41,465 nt of DNA from Nocardioides sp. Root240. Its GTDB lineage: Bacteria > Actinomycetota > Actinomycetes > Propionibacteriales > Nocardioidaceae. Numbering within the stretch: the stretch's first letter is position 1; each line of letters begins with the position of its first letter. A program made the translations under genes and the position numbers. The DNA lies in contig NZ_LMIT01000015.1 in the NCBI RefSeq assembly GCF_001428825.1, positions 306,489 to 347,953 of the forward strand. The letters run 5' to 3'. Positions 23,539-32,100 of this stretch are shown piece after piece. Under the pieces are notes generated by a model, which ran no database searches, was not told the DNA's origin, and saw nothing but the letters and a program-made list of their open reading frames with translations.

Positions 23539-25172
23539 GCCGGGACCCCCGCGGTGCGGCCACGCGCGGGGGTCTGGCCCGGCTCGGGGCGGTGCTGGTC
23601 GCCCTCGTCGGCCTGGCCGTCGGTCCGGCAGCAGGACCGGCCGCCGGAGCAGCACCGGACCCCGGTGCCGGTGACCTCTTCCTCGCCACCGACACGGCGG
23701 GCGACCCGGCCACGGCCGTCGACGATGGCGGCTTCTGGGGCCACGAGGGGCCGGCGCGCGAAGGTGCGACCGTGCTGTCGGCGGACCTGACCGACGGCGG
23801 CGCCGGCTTCCTGGGGCAGTTCGGGTCGGGCGCCTCGATGGCCGACTTCGCCCTGGTGTTCACCCCGACGTCGACCGACGGCTCGGCCGAGGCACCGGAG
23901 GTGACCGCCGGGCAGACCGTCGCGGAGGCGTACCCGTACTTCACCCGGGCCGGCCTCCAGACGCCGTTGCAGGGCGATCCCGCGCACCCGGCCGACGACC
24001 AGGTCCTGCTCGTGTCGACCCAGGCCGAGTGGGACGACTGGGTGGCCGACGGACGACCGGCGCAGGCGGCGTCGTCCGACGACCTGGTCGTGCGCGACAC
24101 CGACCTGCCCGGCGCACCAGAGGCCGCGCACCCGCGGGGGAGGTCGATCCTCGACCGGTGGGCGGCCGGCCAGCGCATGTCGGCAGTAGCCGTGAGGACC
24201 ACTGGGGAGCTGGTCGACGGCGTCCCGGTCGTCGACGCCAGCCAGGGGCGTGCACAGGCCGCGTGGGTCAGCTTCACCACGGCGGTCGACCCCGCGGTCG
24301 GCGACGCCGACCATCCGGGTGTCGCCACGTCGGGCGCCTACCAGCTCGGATCCGGTACGACGCCCGCCGGGAGCGGCGCCGCGACGATGACCGTGCTGTC
24401 GGTGCCCTCCGGGCCCCTGACCGCCGGTGTCCCCGTGCCGCTCACCGCGGCGGTGGTCCCGGCCGCGGACGGCACGGTCGAGGTCCGCGACGGGACCGAC
24501 GTGCTGGCCGTCGTCGCCCTCGACGCCGACGGGGTGGCCGCGTGGTCGTGGACGCCGAGCCCGGGGCACCACACCCTGACAGCGGTCTTCCGGCCGCGGG
24601 ACGGTGCCGCGTGGGCGGGCTCGTCCTCCCCGCCGACCCCGGTGGAGGTGGTGGACGCAGCGCCCCGTCCGTCCGGCGGACGGGCGGGCGACGGTGTGCC
24701 CGAGGGCATGCTGGTCGTGTCGACGCCCTACACGCCGGACCATCCGCTCGACCTCGGCCGGCTGACGATGGCGCCCGACGCGGCGACGTACACGAGCTCG
24801 GTCCCGTTCGACGGGGTGCTCGTGTCCGACACCCGCGCCGGCGGGCTGCCCTGGGAGCTGGCCGCGCTGGCGACGAACCTGACCGGCGCGAACGGTGCCG
24901 TCATCAACGCCCAGAACCTCGGCCTGGTGCACCTCGTCGCCGACATCCGGACCGGCTCGGGCACCGCCGCACCGGTGGATCGCCCGGGTGCCTTCCCTCC
25001 GGTCGAGGCCGCTGCGGCCGGCGCGCTCGGCCTCGGGCTCGACCCGAAGCCCGTGATGAACCTCACCGCGGGACCCGGGACGGTCGAGCTGTCAGGCGTG
25101 CTGATGCTCCGCGCGCCGGTATCGACACCACCCGGTCACTACACGGGCATGGTCACCTTCACCATCGATTAA
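23535..25172 (+). CDS. Secreted surface protein: GHEG domain, Ig-like domain, WxL-like domain (545 aa)
   Basis: It starts with TTG inside the upstream stop (TTGA overlap). The next in-frame candidate, GTG at 23592, would cut into the signal peptide (GAVLVALVGLAVGPAAG). Residues about 45-275 are the GHEG domain (DDGGFWGHEG; AAHPRGRSILDRWAAGQ). One Big_5-like Ig domain spans about 285-369. The C-terminal 150 residues are the WxL-like domain, with DTRAGGLPWELAALA and a final GHYTGMVTFTID. It is a shorter paralogue of the 641-aa protein, lacking one Ig repeat. No covalent anchor signal is visible. It probably binds the wall or the DUF916-like partner encoded just upstream (inference). Confidence 0.83.
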   Translation: MSRDPRGAATRGGLARLGAVLVALVGLAVGPAAGPAAGAAPDPGAGDLFLATDTAGDPATAVDDGGFWGHEGPAREGATVLSADLTDGGAGFLGQFGSGASMADFALVFTPTSTDGSAEAPEVTAGQTVAEAYPYFTRAGLQTPLQGDPAHPADDQVLLVSTQAEWDDWVADGRPAQAASSDDLVVRDTDLPGAPEAAHPRGRSILDRWAAGQRMSAVAVRTTGELVDGVPVVDASQGRAQAAWVSFTTAVDPAVGDADHPGVATSGAYQLGSGTTPAGSGAATMTVLSVPSGPLTAGVPVPLTAAVVPAADGTVEVRDGTDVLAVVALDADGVAAWSWTPSPGHHTLTAVFRPRDGAAWAGSSSPPTPVEVVDAAPRPSGGRAGDGVPEGMLVVSTPYTPDHPLDLGRLTMAPDAATYTSSVPFDGVLVSDTRAGGLPWELAALATNLTGANGAVINAQNLGLVHLVADIRTGSGTAAPVDRPGAFPPVEAAAAGALGLGLDPKPVMNLTAGPGTVELSGVLMLRAPVSTPPGHYTGMVTFTID

Positions 25173-25252
25173 CCAACCGGACACCCGCGTAGGGCTCACT
25201 TCTCCTGAATCTCGGGCTGCCTTGTCTTTCTGACGTCCTTGGAGGACCACCC

Positions 25253-26971
25253 ATGTCCCGCATGCAGTCTGTCGTGCGGCGCCCTCACCGGCTCATCGCC
25301 GGTGCTGTCGCCGCCGCGACCCTCGGCTCGATCGGCCTGGTCGCCGTCGAGCCGGCCGCGAACGCTGCCAACCCGACGGGTTCGATCGTCGAGATGTTCA
25401 CCGAGGCCGGAGCGCCGACCTACGACCCGGCCAACCGGATCAACGGTTCCGGGTTCTGGGGCCACGAGGGCCCGAACCACGACCAGGGCACCTACATCTC
25501 CTCCGACCTGTCCGCCGGCGAGGCCGCGTGGCTCGCGAAGTGGGAGGGCGTCTCGGACTCGAGCTCGTTCGCCGTCGCCTTCGTGCCGAAGTCGGCGGAC
25601 GGCTCCGCCGAGCGCCCGGTCGTCACGGCCGGCGAGAGCATCGGCGACGCCTACGACTACTTCACGGTGGACGGCAACAACGGCATGGGCGGCTGGACCG
25701 GTTCGGCCAACCCCGCGCTCGACCAGGTGATGGTCGTCTCGACGCTCGCCGAGCACGAGGCATGGGTGGCCGATGGCGGCCCTGCCCAGATCGCCTCCTC
25801 CGACGACCTGGTCATGCACGACGCGTTGCGTCCCGGTGTGCCGGTCTCCGCGCACCCGCGCGGCAAGTCGATCCTCAACCGCTGGGCGGCAGGCCAGGAG
25901 ATGAGCCTGGTCTTCGTCCAGATCGACGGCACCCAGGGCGGTCTGCCGATCGTGCACCGTGGTGCGGACGGCCGTGCGGTCGCCGCGTGGTTCAACTTCA
26001 CGACGCAGGTCGACCCGGAGGTCGGCGACGCCGGCCACGCCGGTGTCGCGACCTCCGGCGGCTACCTGATCACCAGCGCCCTCGAGGCGCCCGACCTCTC
26101 CCTCGGTACGACGTGGAGCGGCACCACCGCCACCGTCACCGCGACCCTCAAGGGCACCGGCGGCGCGACGCTGACCGACGCCACCGGCACCGTCCAGTTC
26201 TCGGCGAAGCCGAAGAACAACCCCACGGGCTCGTTCACCCCTGTCGGATCGCCGGTCCCGGTGACGGCCTCCGGCACGGCGTCGTACGACGTCACCGGCC
26301 TGGTCCCGGGCGACGCGCAACAGTTCCAGGCGGTCTACACGCCCGACACCGCCGGCGCCACCAAGTACACCGCGGCGACCAGCAACAACCGGACGGTCAC
26401 CTCCAGCAAGGCCGTGCTCGCGGTGACGGGCACCCTCAAGGCGGGCTACAAGCAGACGCTGACCGCGGCGATCACCCCGATCGGCGCGACCGGCACGGTG
26501 ACCTTCTTCGACGGCACCACCGCGCTCGGCTCGGCCCCCGTCTCGGCGAGCACGGGCAAGGCCGTCGCCACGCTCGCGCTCAAGGTCGGCGCGCGCTCGC
26601 TATCGGCCACTTTCGCCCCGAGCAGCGCTGGCTACAACGCGGCCACGTCGGCGACCGTCGCCAGGACCATCGCCAAGGCGACGCCGACCGTCACGGCCGT
26701 CCGCACGCCGACCACGGTCCGCAAGGGCGTGCGGGCCAAGCTGGTCATCACGGTCAAGGCGACCGGCCTGGTGCCGACCGGCACCGTGACGGTCACCTGG
26801 GACCCGGCGACCGGAGCGACCAAGATCCTCAAGGGCACCCTGCGGGCGGGCAAGGTCACGATCACGCTGCCCGCCGCGGTCAAGGGCCGCACCGTCGTCA
26901 AGGTGAAGTACTCGGGCAGCTCCACCGTCGCCACTGCATCGAAGGCCCTTCCGGCCTACACCGTCCGCTGA
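25253..26971 (+). CDS. Secreted surface protein: GHEG domain followed by Ig-like repeats (572 aa)
   Basis: A signal peptide (cleavage near ANA-AN, residue about 38) precedes the GHEG domain (about 40-268), which has INGSGFWGHEG and SAHPRGKSILNRWAAGQ. Three Ig-like segments follow (about 276-372, 380-468 and 470-572); the second is a clear Big_5 repeat (GTVTFFDGTTALGSAPVS). Unlike its two neighbours it lacks a WxL-like domain and ends in a Lys-rich Ig segment, so it may bind anionic wall polymers (inference). GGAGG lies 7 nt before the ATG. An 80-nt gap separates it from the preceding gene, and 34 nt from the next. Confidence 0.85.
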   Translation: MSRMQSVVRRPHRLIAGAVAAATLGSIGLVAVEPAANAANPTGSIVEMFTEAGAPTYDPANRINGSGFWGHEGPNHDQGTYISSDLSAGEAAWLAKWEGVSDSSSFAVAFVPKSADGSAERPVVTAGESIGDAYDYFTVDGNNGMGGWTGSANPALDQVMVVSTLAEHEAWVADGGPAQIASSDDLVMHDALRPGVPVSAHPRGKSILNRWAAGQEMSLVFVQIDGTQGGLPIVHRGADGRAVAAWFNFTTQVDPEVGDAGHAGVATSGGYLITSALEAPDLSLGTTWSGTTATVTATLKGTGGATLTDATGTVQFSAKPKNNPTGSFTPVGSPVPVTASGTASYDVTGLVPGDAQQFQAVYTPDTAGATKYTAATSNNRTVTSSKAVLAVTGTLKAGYKQTLTAAITPIGATGTVTFFDGTTALGSAPVSASTGKAVATLALKVGARSLSATFAPSSAGYNAATSATVARTIAKATPTVTAVRTPTTVRKGVRAKLVITVKATGLVPTGTVTVTWDPATGATKILKGTLRAGKVTITLPAAVKGRTVVKVKYSGSSTVATASKALPAYTVR

Positions 26972-27005
26972 TCGCGGACCGACGCACCACCAGGGGACAA
27001 CCCGC

Positions 27006-29768
27006 ATGAAGAACACCGCCACCGGCGGTTCGGCCAGCACGCCGTTCCGCTGGTCCCGGATCGCCCTGGCCGTCGTCGGCCTGGCACTCGCCGGCACGGG
27101 ACTCACCGGAGTCTCCGCGCCGGCGGGTGCCTCGGGCAAGGTCGACGACGGTTCCGACTGGGGATCGCAGGGCACGCTCTCGAGCGACAGCGCGATCACC
27201 GTGCGCTGGGACAACGGGGGCAACCCGGCGTCCAGCATCGTCCCGCGGGACGGCGGACAGCGGATCCCGCACACCAAGGACCCGGACACCGGCGCGCTGC
27301 GCACCTACGACGACATCAAGGCGTCGGTGACCCAGCCGTACGTCGACTACTTCAAGGACCTGTCGGTCACGGTGTCCCAGACCCAGGACCTGGTCAACCA
27401 GTCGGTGTCGATCGACATCAGCGGCGTGAAGGCCGACCGTGTCACCGCCGGCGCGCTGGAGTCCCGGGCGTCCTTCCAGGTCTTCCAGTGCTGGGGCGGT
27501 CTCACCGACACCGGCAAGCCGGACCCCGGTGCCGCGAACCCGGACCCCGCGACCTGCCAGTTCGGTGCCGGTGGTCCGGACGTGACGGTGGGCCGCAGCC
27601 GCGAGGAGCGGCGGATCCTCGACGACACCCTCGCCGTCGGCGGTGACTGGCAGGAGCACTACAACAAGGGCTGGGTCCCCTTCACGGCCATCACCGGGCG
27701 CAGCGTGGACGGGGAGGAGGGCAAGAACCCCTTCTTCGACCGCAACATGACCAACGAGTTCTCCAACATCTCGGTGACCTCGGCCGGCACCGCCCAGCGC
27801 CAGTTCGAGATGCAGACCACGGTCGAGTCCTACGGACTGGGCTGCGGGAAGCGCTCCGACGCGGCCAGCACCGGCTCGTGCTGGCTGGTGGTCGTACCGC
27901 GGGTGGTGGACGTGCTCCCCAGCACCGGCGCGATCTCGCCGTCGGTGTGGGCGCAGCGACTCCAGGTGAAGCTCGACTTCCGCAAGATCTCGGTCGGTTG
28001 CCCCGGCGGTACGTCGCGCACCCTGATCGGTGGCTCGGAGATGCTGACCAACGCGGCCGAGTCCTGGGTGCCCGGGGTGTGCGGCGCGCGCGACATCGCA
28101 CTGGGCTACAGCCAGCTCGGCGACCCGGTCGGCCGCAGCCAGTACGTCGCCGGCCAGAACGCGGCGATCCTGACGTCGGAGCGGCCGGACAAGGCAGCCG
28201 TCCCGGTGCCGGTCGCGCTCGCGGCGCCGACGGTGGCCTACCAGCTCACCTACCAACCGGCCTGCGCGCAGAACGCGCCGACGACCGACGAGGGCGCCAC
28301 CCAGTGCGGGTACGACGACCTCGCCGCCCTGCGGGCGGACCACGCCAGGGCGGGCACGCCGGTGCGTGACCTGAAGCTCGACGCGCGGCTGGTCGCCAAG
28401 CTGCTCACGCAGTCCTACTACCTGTCGATCCTCGACGACTCCGTGCGCCTGCCGCTCCCCGCCTGGGGCACGCGCAAGCGCCCGAAGTTCCTGCTGGACG
28501 ACCCCGAGTTCAAGCGGCTCAACCCGCAGCTGCGCCACATGGCGTCGAACGCCGGCGACCGGACCGACCACCTGATCCTCGAGGCGATGCGTTCCGACGC
28601 CGCCACCAGGGTCTGGCAGTGGCTGCTCAGCGACCCCGACGCCCGGGCCTTCCTCAACGGGTGCCCCGACCCCGACGGGCTCACCGTCAACCCGTTCTAC
28701 TCCACGCGCACCTACGTCGGCTGCGAGGACGACAAGGACGCCCTCGAGCGGCAGGCCGACGCCGACCGCGAGGCGACCAAGAAGTCCTCGGCCTACGTCG
28801 ACGGCGCCGTCTCGTACCCGCCCGCCGGCTCGCCGTACCCGATGCCGACCTGGCAGGAGATCCCGCCGATCCTCGGAGCGGGCGGCGAGGTCACGAAATC
28901 GGCGTACACGCTCACGGACCTGATGCCGCGGGTCGACTCGATGCCGGCGTCCGGCCGTGAGGTCGGCCGTGGCCACATCCCGGTCAACAGCCTGCTCGGC
29001 TGGTGCCCGACCAACGAGGACGAGACCTGCCAGCCCGCGCCGGGCAAGTACAAGGCGGACAAGAAGCGGCAGAACCCGGCGGAGCTCAACCTGCTGGCGA
29101 TCACCGACACCGCGTCCGCCGCGCGGTGGCGGGTGCCGACCGCGCAGCTGTGCTCGAGCGACGGCGGCCAGTGCGTGGGCGCCGACGTCGGCTCGCTGCG
29201 CAAGGCAGCGGACCGGTTCACCAAGGACGACGCGGGTTGGTACGTCGCCGGTGGCACCGACCTCGCCAGCGGCGCCTACCCGCTGACCCTTCCGGTCTAC
29301 GCCGCGATCGACCCGACGCTGCCGCTCGCCGACCGCAAGGTGTACGCCGACGCACTCGACTTCGTCACCACCCGGGGCCAGGTCCCCGGGTTCGAGGCCG
29401 GCGAGCTGCCCCCGGGCTACGCGCCCCTCTCGGAGACGCTGCGCACGCAGGCCCGGGCAGGCATCGCCGAGCTGCGCAAGGCGGTGCCGGTCGTCGTCGA
29501 CCCGAACGACGACGACGAGGGCGACGACCCCGGCAGCACGCCGGCCGTCGCCGACCCGGCGCCCGAGGTCGACCCGGCCGGCGGCCCGAAGGCCGGGGCG
29601 ACCGACGCCCCCGGTCCGGCGACGTCGACCGACCAGATCATGACGGTGTCGGCGAGCACCGACACCTGGGACTGGTGGGTGGTCCCGCTCGGGTTCAGCC
29701 TGGCGCTCGTCGCCGGCCTGGCCGGGCCCGTCATGCGCCTGCGTGGACGATTCGCGGTGGGCCGATGA
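27006..29768 (+). CDS. Very large membrane-anchored PstS-like extracellular protein (920 aa)
   Basis: A signal peptide (about 16-43) is followed by an extracellular region of about 840 aa with several Cys, an Asp/Pro-rich linker (VVVDPNDDDEGDDPGS onward) and a C-terminal transmembrane helix near 889-910. Parts mirror PstS. VAYQLTYQ resembles the strand before the hinge, and LKLDARLVAKLLTQSYY resembles the KLDxxTLAxIF segment. The region around YPLTLPVYAAIDP, with KVYADALDFVTTRG, parallels YPLSAYSYMIEP and the following helix in the 592-aa binding protein. I infer a greatly expanded PstS-derived protein tethered next to the transporter. The phosphate-contact loops are not recognisable. The stop overlaps the PstC-like start (ATGA). 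Confidence 0.8.
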   Translation: MKNTATGGSASTPFRWSRIALAVVGLALAGTGLTGVSAPAGASGKVDDGSDWGSQGTLSSDSAITVRWDNGGNPASSIVPRDGGQRIPHTKDPDTGALRTYDDIKASVTQPYVDYFKDLSVTVSQTQDLVNQSVSIDISGVKADRVTAGALESRASFQVFQCWGGLTDTGKPDPGAANPDPATCQFGAGGPDVTVGRSREERRILDDTLAVGGDWQEHYNKGWVPFTAITGRSVDGEEGKNPFFDRNMTNEFSNISVTSAGTAQRQFEMQTTVESYGLGCGKRSDAASTGSCWLVVVPRVVDVLPSTGAISPSVWAQRLQVKLDFRKISVGCPGGTSRTLIGGSEMLTNAAESWVPGVCGARDIALGYSQLGDPVGRSQYVAGQNAAILTSERPDKAAVPVPVALAAPTVAYQLTYQPACAQNAPTTDEGATQCGYDDLAALRADHARAGTPVRDLKLDARLVAKLLTQSYYLSILDDSVRLPLPAWGTRKRPKFLLDDPEFKRLNPQLRHMASNAGDRTDHLILEAMRSDAATRVWQWLLSDPDARAFLNGCPDPDGLTVNPFYSTRTYVGCEDDKDALERQADADREATKKSSAYVDGAVSYPPAGSPYPMPTWQEIPPILGAGGEVTKSAYTLTDLMPRVDSMPASGREVGRGHIPVNSLLGWCPTNEDETCQPAPGKYKADKKRQNPAELNLLAITDTASAARWRVPTAQLCSSDGGQCVGADVGSLRKAADRFTKDDAGWYVAGGTDLASGAYPLTLPVYAAIDPTLPLADRKVYADALDFVTTRGQVPGFEAGELPPGYAPLSETLRTQARAGIAELRKAVPVVVDPNDDDEGDDPGSTPAVADPAPEVDPAGGPKAGATDAPGPATSTDQIMTVSASTDTWDWWVVPLGFSLALVAGLAGPVMRLRGRFAVGR

Positions 29769-30790
29769 CCGCCACCGTCCTCCCGGACTACCCGGAGGCG
29801 GGCGCCGACGACGCCGTCGCCCGCAAGGTGCCGGTGATCCACGCCCCGACGGACCAGGTCTTCCGGCACACCAGCCGGGCCGCCGGCGGCATCGTGCTGG
29901 CGCTCATGGTCCTGATCGGTGTCTTCCTCACGGTCAACTCCGTCGACGCGATCAGCTCGGTCGGGGTGGGCAAGTGGGTGACCACCCAGGAGTGGTCGCC
30001 GGAGAACAACAGCTTCGGGATCGCCGCGGTGCTCCCCGGCTCGATCGTCATCGCGCTGGTGGCGCTCACCGTCGCCGTACCGCTGTCGATCGGGGCGGCG
30101 CTGTTCATCACCGAGGTCGCGACCGGCCGGCTCCGCCGGCTGATGACCGGCATGGTCGACCTGATGGCCGCCGTGCCGTCGCTGGTCTACGGCGTCTGGG
30201 GCCTGGCCTACTTCCAGACCCACGTGGTGCCCTTCGCCGAGTTCCTGGCGAAGTACTTCGGCTGGATCCCGATCTTCGACGTCCGGGGCGTCGACCCGAG
30301 CAACGCGTTGCCGAACCCGGCGCTCTACACGTCGTCCTTCTTCATCGCCGGCATCATCGTGTCGCTGATGGTGATCCCGATCCAGACGTCGATCATGGTC
30401 GAGTCCTTCTCGCGCGCACCGCAGGGGGAGAAGGAGGGCGCCTTCGCCCTCGGCGCCACCAAGTGGGGGATGATCCGCAACGTCGTGCTGCCCTTCGGCA
30501 AGGGCGGCATGATCGGCGCCGTGATGCTCGGCCTGGGCCGTGCGCTCGGCGAGACCATCGCGGTCTACCTGATCATCTCGCCGCTCTTCGAGATCAAGTT
30601 CCGCATCCTCGAGAACGGCGCGGTCACGATCGCCGCCATGATCGCGCAGCGGTACGGCGAGGCGAACGACTTCTCGATGTCCGCCCTCATGTCCGCCGGC
30701 CTGGCGCTGTTCATCCTGACCATGTTCGTCAACTTCACCGCCTCGTCGATCATCTCCCGATCGCGCTCCGGCGCCGACAGCGAGGGATGA
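29765..30790 (+). CDS. pstC: PstC-like ABC transporter permease (341 aa)
   Basis: This is the first integral-membrane subunit of a Pst-type (phosphate family) importer. It has an N-terminal cytoplasmic segment, about six transmembrane helices, and the permease EAA loop EGAFALGATKWGMIRNVVLP followed by LGRALGETIAVYL, the classical PstC signature. The segment MVDLMAAVPSLVYGVWGL is also PstC-specific. A long extracellular loop (about residues 150-185) precedes the last helices. The ATG overlaps the preceding stop, and its own stop overlaps the next start. The symbol reflects family membership; the true substrate in this unusual locus is not established. Confidence 0.9.
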   Translation: MTATVLPDYPEAGADDAVARKVPVIHAPTDQVFRHTSRAAGGIVLALMVLIGVFLTVNSVDAISSVGVGKWVTTQEWSPENNSFGIAAVLPGSIVIALVALTVAVPLSIGAALFITEVATGRLRRLMTGMVDLMAAVPSLVYGVWGLAYFQTHVVPFAEFLAKYFGWIPIFDVRGVDPSNALPNPALYTSSFFIAGIIVSLMVIPIQTSIMVESFSRAPQGEKEGAFALGATKWGMIRNVVLPFGKGGMIGAVMLGLGRALGETIAVYLIISPLFEIKFRILENGAVTIAAMIAQRYGEANDFSMSALMSAGLALFILTMFVNFTASSIISRSRSGADSEG

Positions 30791-32100
30791 TGACGCACAC
30801 GATCGACCCCACCGTCGACCACACCATCGATGCAACCCCGCAGGCGGGGCGGGTGCCGACCACGGTCCTGCCGCGCGAGACCCTGCCGCCGCTGGAGCAC
30901 GAGCCGGACCGGGTCCGCGTCGGCGCGTCGCAGCACGAGCGCTACTCGCTGCCCGGCGCCGTCGCGGCCGCGCTGGCCACGGCCCTGCTCATCGGGCCGG
31001 TCCTCGGGATGCTCGGGATGGGCTGGGTCCCGCTGCTGACCTTCGTGCTGTTCATCGTCTACTACTGCGTGCTGATCAGCCTGACCGAGGACAAGCGGGC
31101 CGTCACGGACCGGTTCTGGCAGGTCCTGCTGTGGTCGACCGGTGCCCTCGTCACCGGCGTCCTGGGCATGGTGATCGCCTACGTCTTCGTCCGCGGCTGG
31201 GGCGTCTACCGCCAGATGGACTGGACCGACCTGCGGCACAACTTCATCACGAGCGACATGGGCCTGGCCGGTCCGCTGTCGCCGATCACCGAGGGCGGTG
31301 TCTTCCATGCCCTCGTCGGGACGCTCGAGCAGATCGGCATCGCGCTGGTCATCACCGTCCCCCTCGGTACGGCGACCGCGCTGTTCCTCTCCGAGGTCAA
31401 GGGCCGCTTCGCGCGCTTCGTGCGGACCGTGGTCGAGGCGATGACCGCGCTGCCGTCCGTCGTGGCGGGACTGTTCGTCTACTCGACGGTGATCCTGCTG
31501 TTCACCAAGGAGCAGAACGGCATCGCCGCGGCGCTGGCGCTGACGGTCCTCATGCTGCCGATCATGATCCGGTCGGCGGACGTCGTGCTGCGACTGGTGC
31601 CGGGCAACCTCCGCGAGGCCGGTCTCGCCCTCGGGGGTGGCCAGTGGGCCGTCGTACGGCACGTGGTGCTGCCGACGGTGCGCTCCGGACTGACCACCGC
31701 GATCATCCTCGGTACGGCCCACGGCATCGGCGAGACCGCGCCGGTCCTGCTCACCGCCGGGGTCACCTCCAACACGAACTGGAACCCGTTCAGCGGGCCG
31801 CAGACCTCGCTGCCGCTGCAGGCGCTCGAGTTCATCAAGGCCCCGCAGCCCTCGTTCGTCACGCGTGGCTTCGCGACGGCGGCGCTGCTGCTGATCGTGG
31901 TCCTGATCCTCTTCACCCTCGCCCGGCTCATCGGCGGCCAGCGGGCCGGTGAGCTCAGCGTCCGCCAGCTGCGCCGCAGGATGGCGCGCTCGCGGCGCGA
32001 CCAGGGGCGCGTCGAGTCCAACCACGACGTGATCCGCCACCAGCTCGAGCTGCTCCGCGCAGCCCACTCGCTCGACTCCCGAGGAGACCACCCGTCATGA
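30787..32100 (+). CDS. pstA: PstA-like ABC transporter permease with N-terminal extension (437 aa)
   Basis: The C-terminal two thirds is a PstA permease. It has TALPSVVAGLFVYS, EAA loop REAGLALGGGQWAVVRHVVLP and GIGETAPVLLTAG. Usual PstA proteins are about 280-300 aa. This one adds about 60 polar residues and two extra transmembrane helices (around residues 58-105) before the usual first helix, plus a basic 40-residue cytoplasmic tail (RQLRRRMARSRRDQG). The additions may contact the other membrane proteins of the locus (inference). The start is ATG at 30787 (ATGATG, overlapping the PstC-like stop). The stop overlaps the next gene. Confidence 0.9.
   Translation: MMTHTIDPTVDHTIDATPQAGRVPTTVLPRETLPPLEHEPDRVRVGASQHERYSLPGAVAAALATALLIGPVLGMLGMGWVPLLTFVLFIVYYCVLISLTEDKRAVTDRFWQVLLWSTGALVTGVLGMVIAYVFVRGWGVYRQMDWTDLRHNFITSDMGLAGPLSPITEGGVFHALVGTLEQIGIALVITVPLGTATALFLSEVKGRFARFVRTVVEAMTALPSVVAGLFVYSTVILLFTKEQNGIAAALALTVLMLPIMIRSADVVLRLVPGNLREAGLALGGGQWAVVRHVVLPTVRSGLTTAIILGTAHGIGETAPVLLTAGVTSNTNWNPFSGPQTSLPLQALEFIKAPQPSFVTRGFATAALLLIVVLILFTLARLIGGQRAGELSVRQLRRRMARSRRDQGRVESNHDVIRHQLELLRAAHSLDSRGDHPS

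Noticed and set aside
19216..23655. A 1479-codon minus-strand open frame antisense to the surface-protein genes
   Set aside because: It is an out-of-frame antisense shadow. The plus-strand proteins have signal peptides, ribosome-binding sites and mutually conserved domains, while the antisense product is low-complexity Arg/Gly/Asp-rich.
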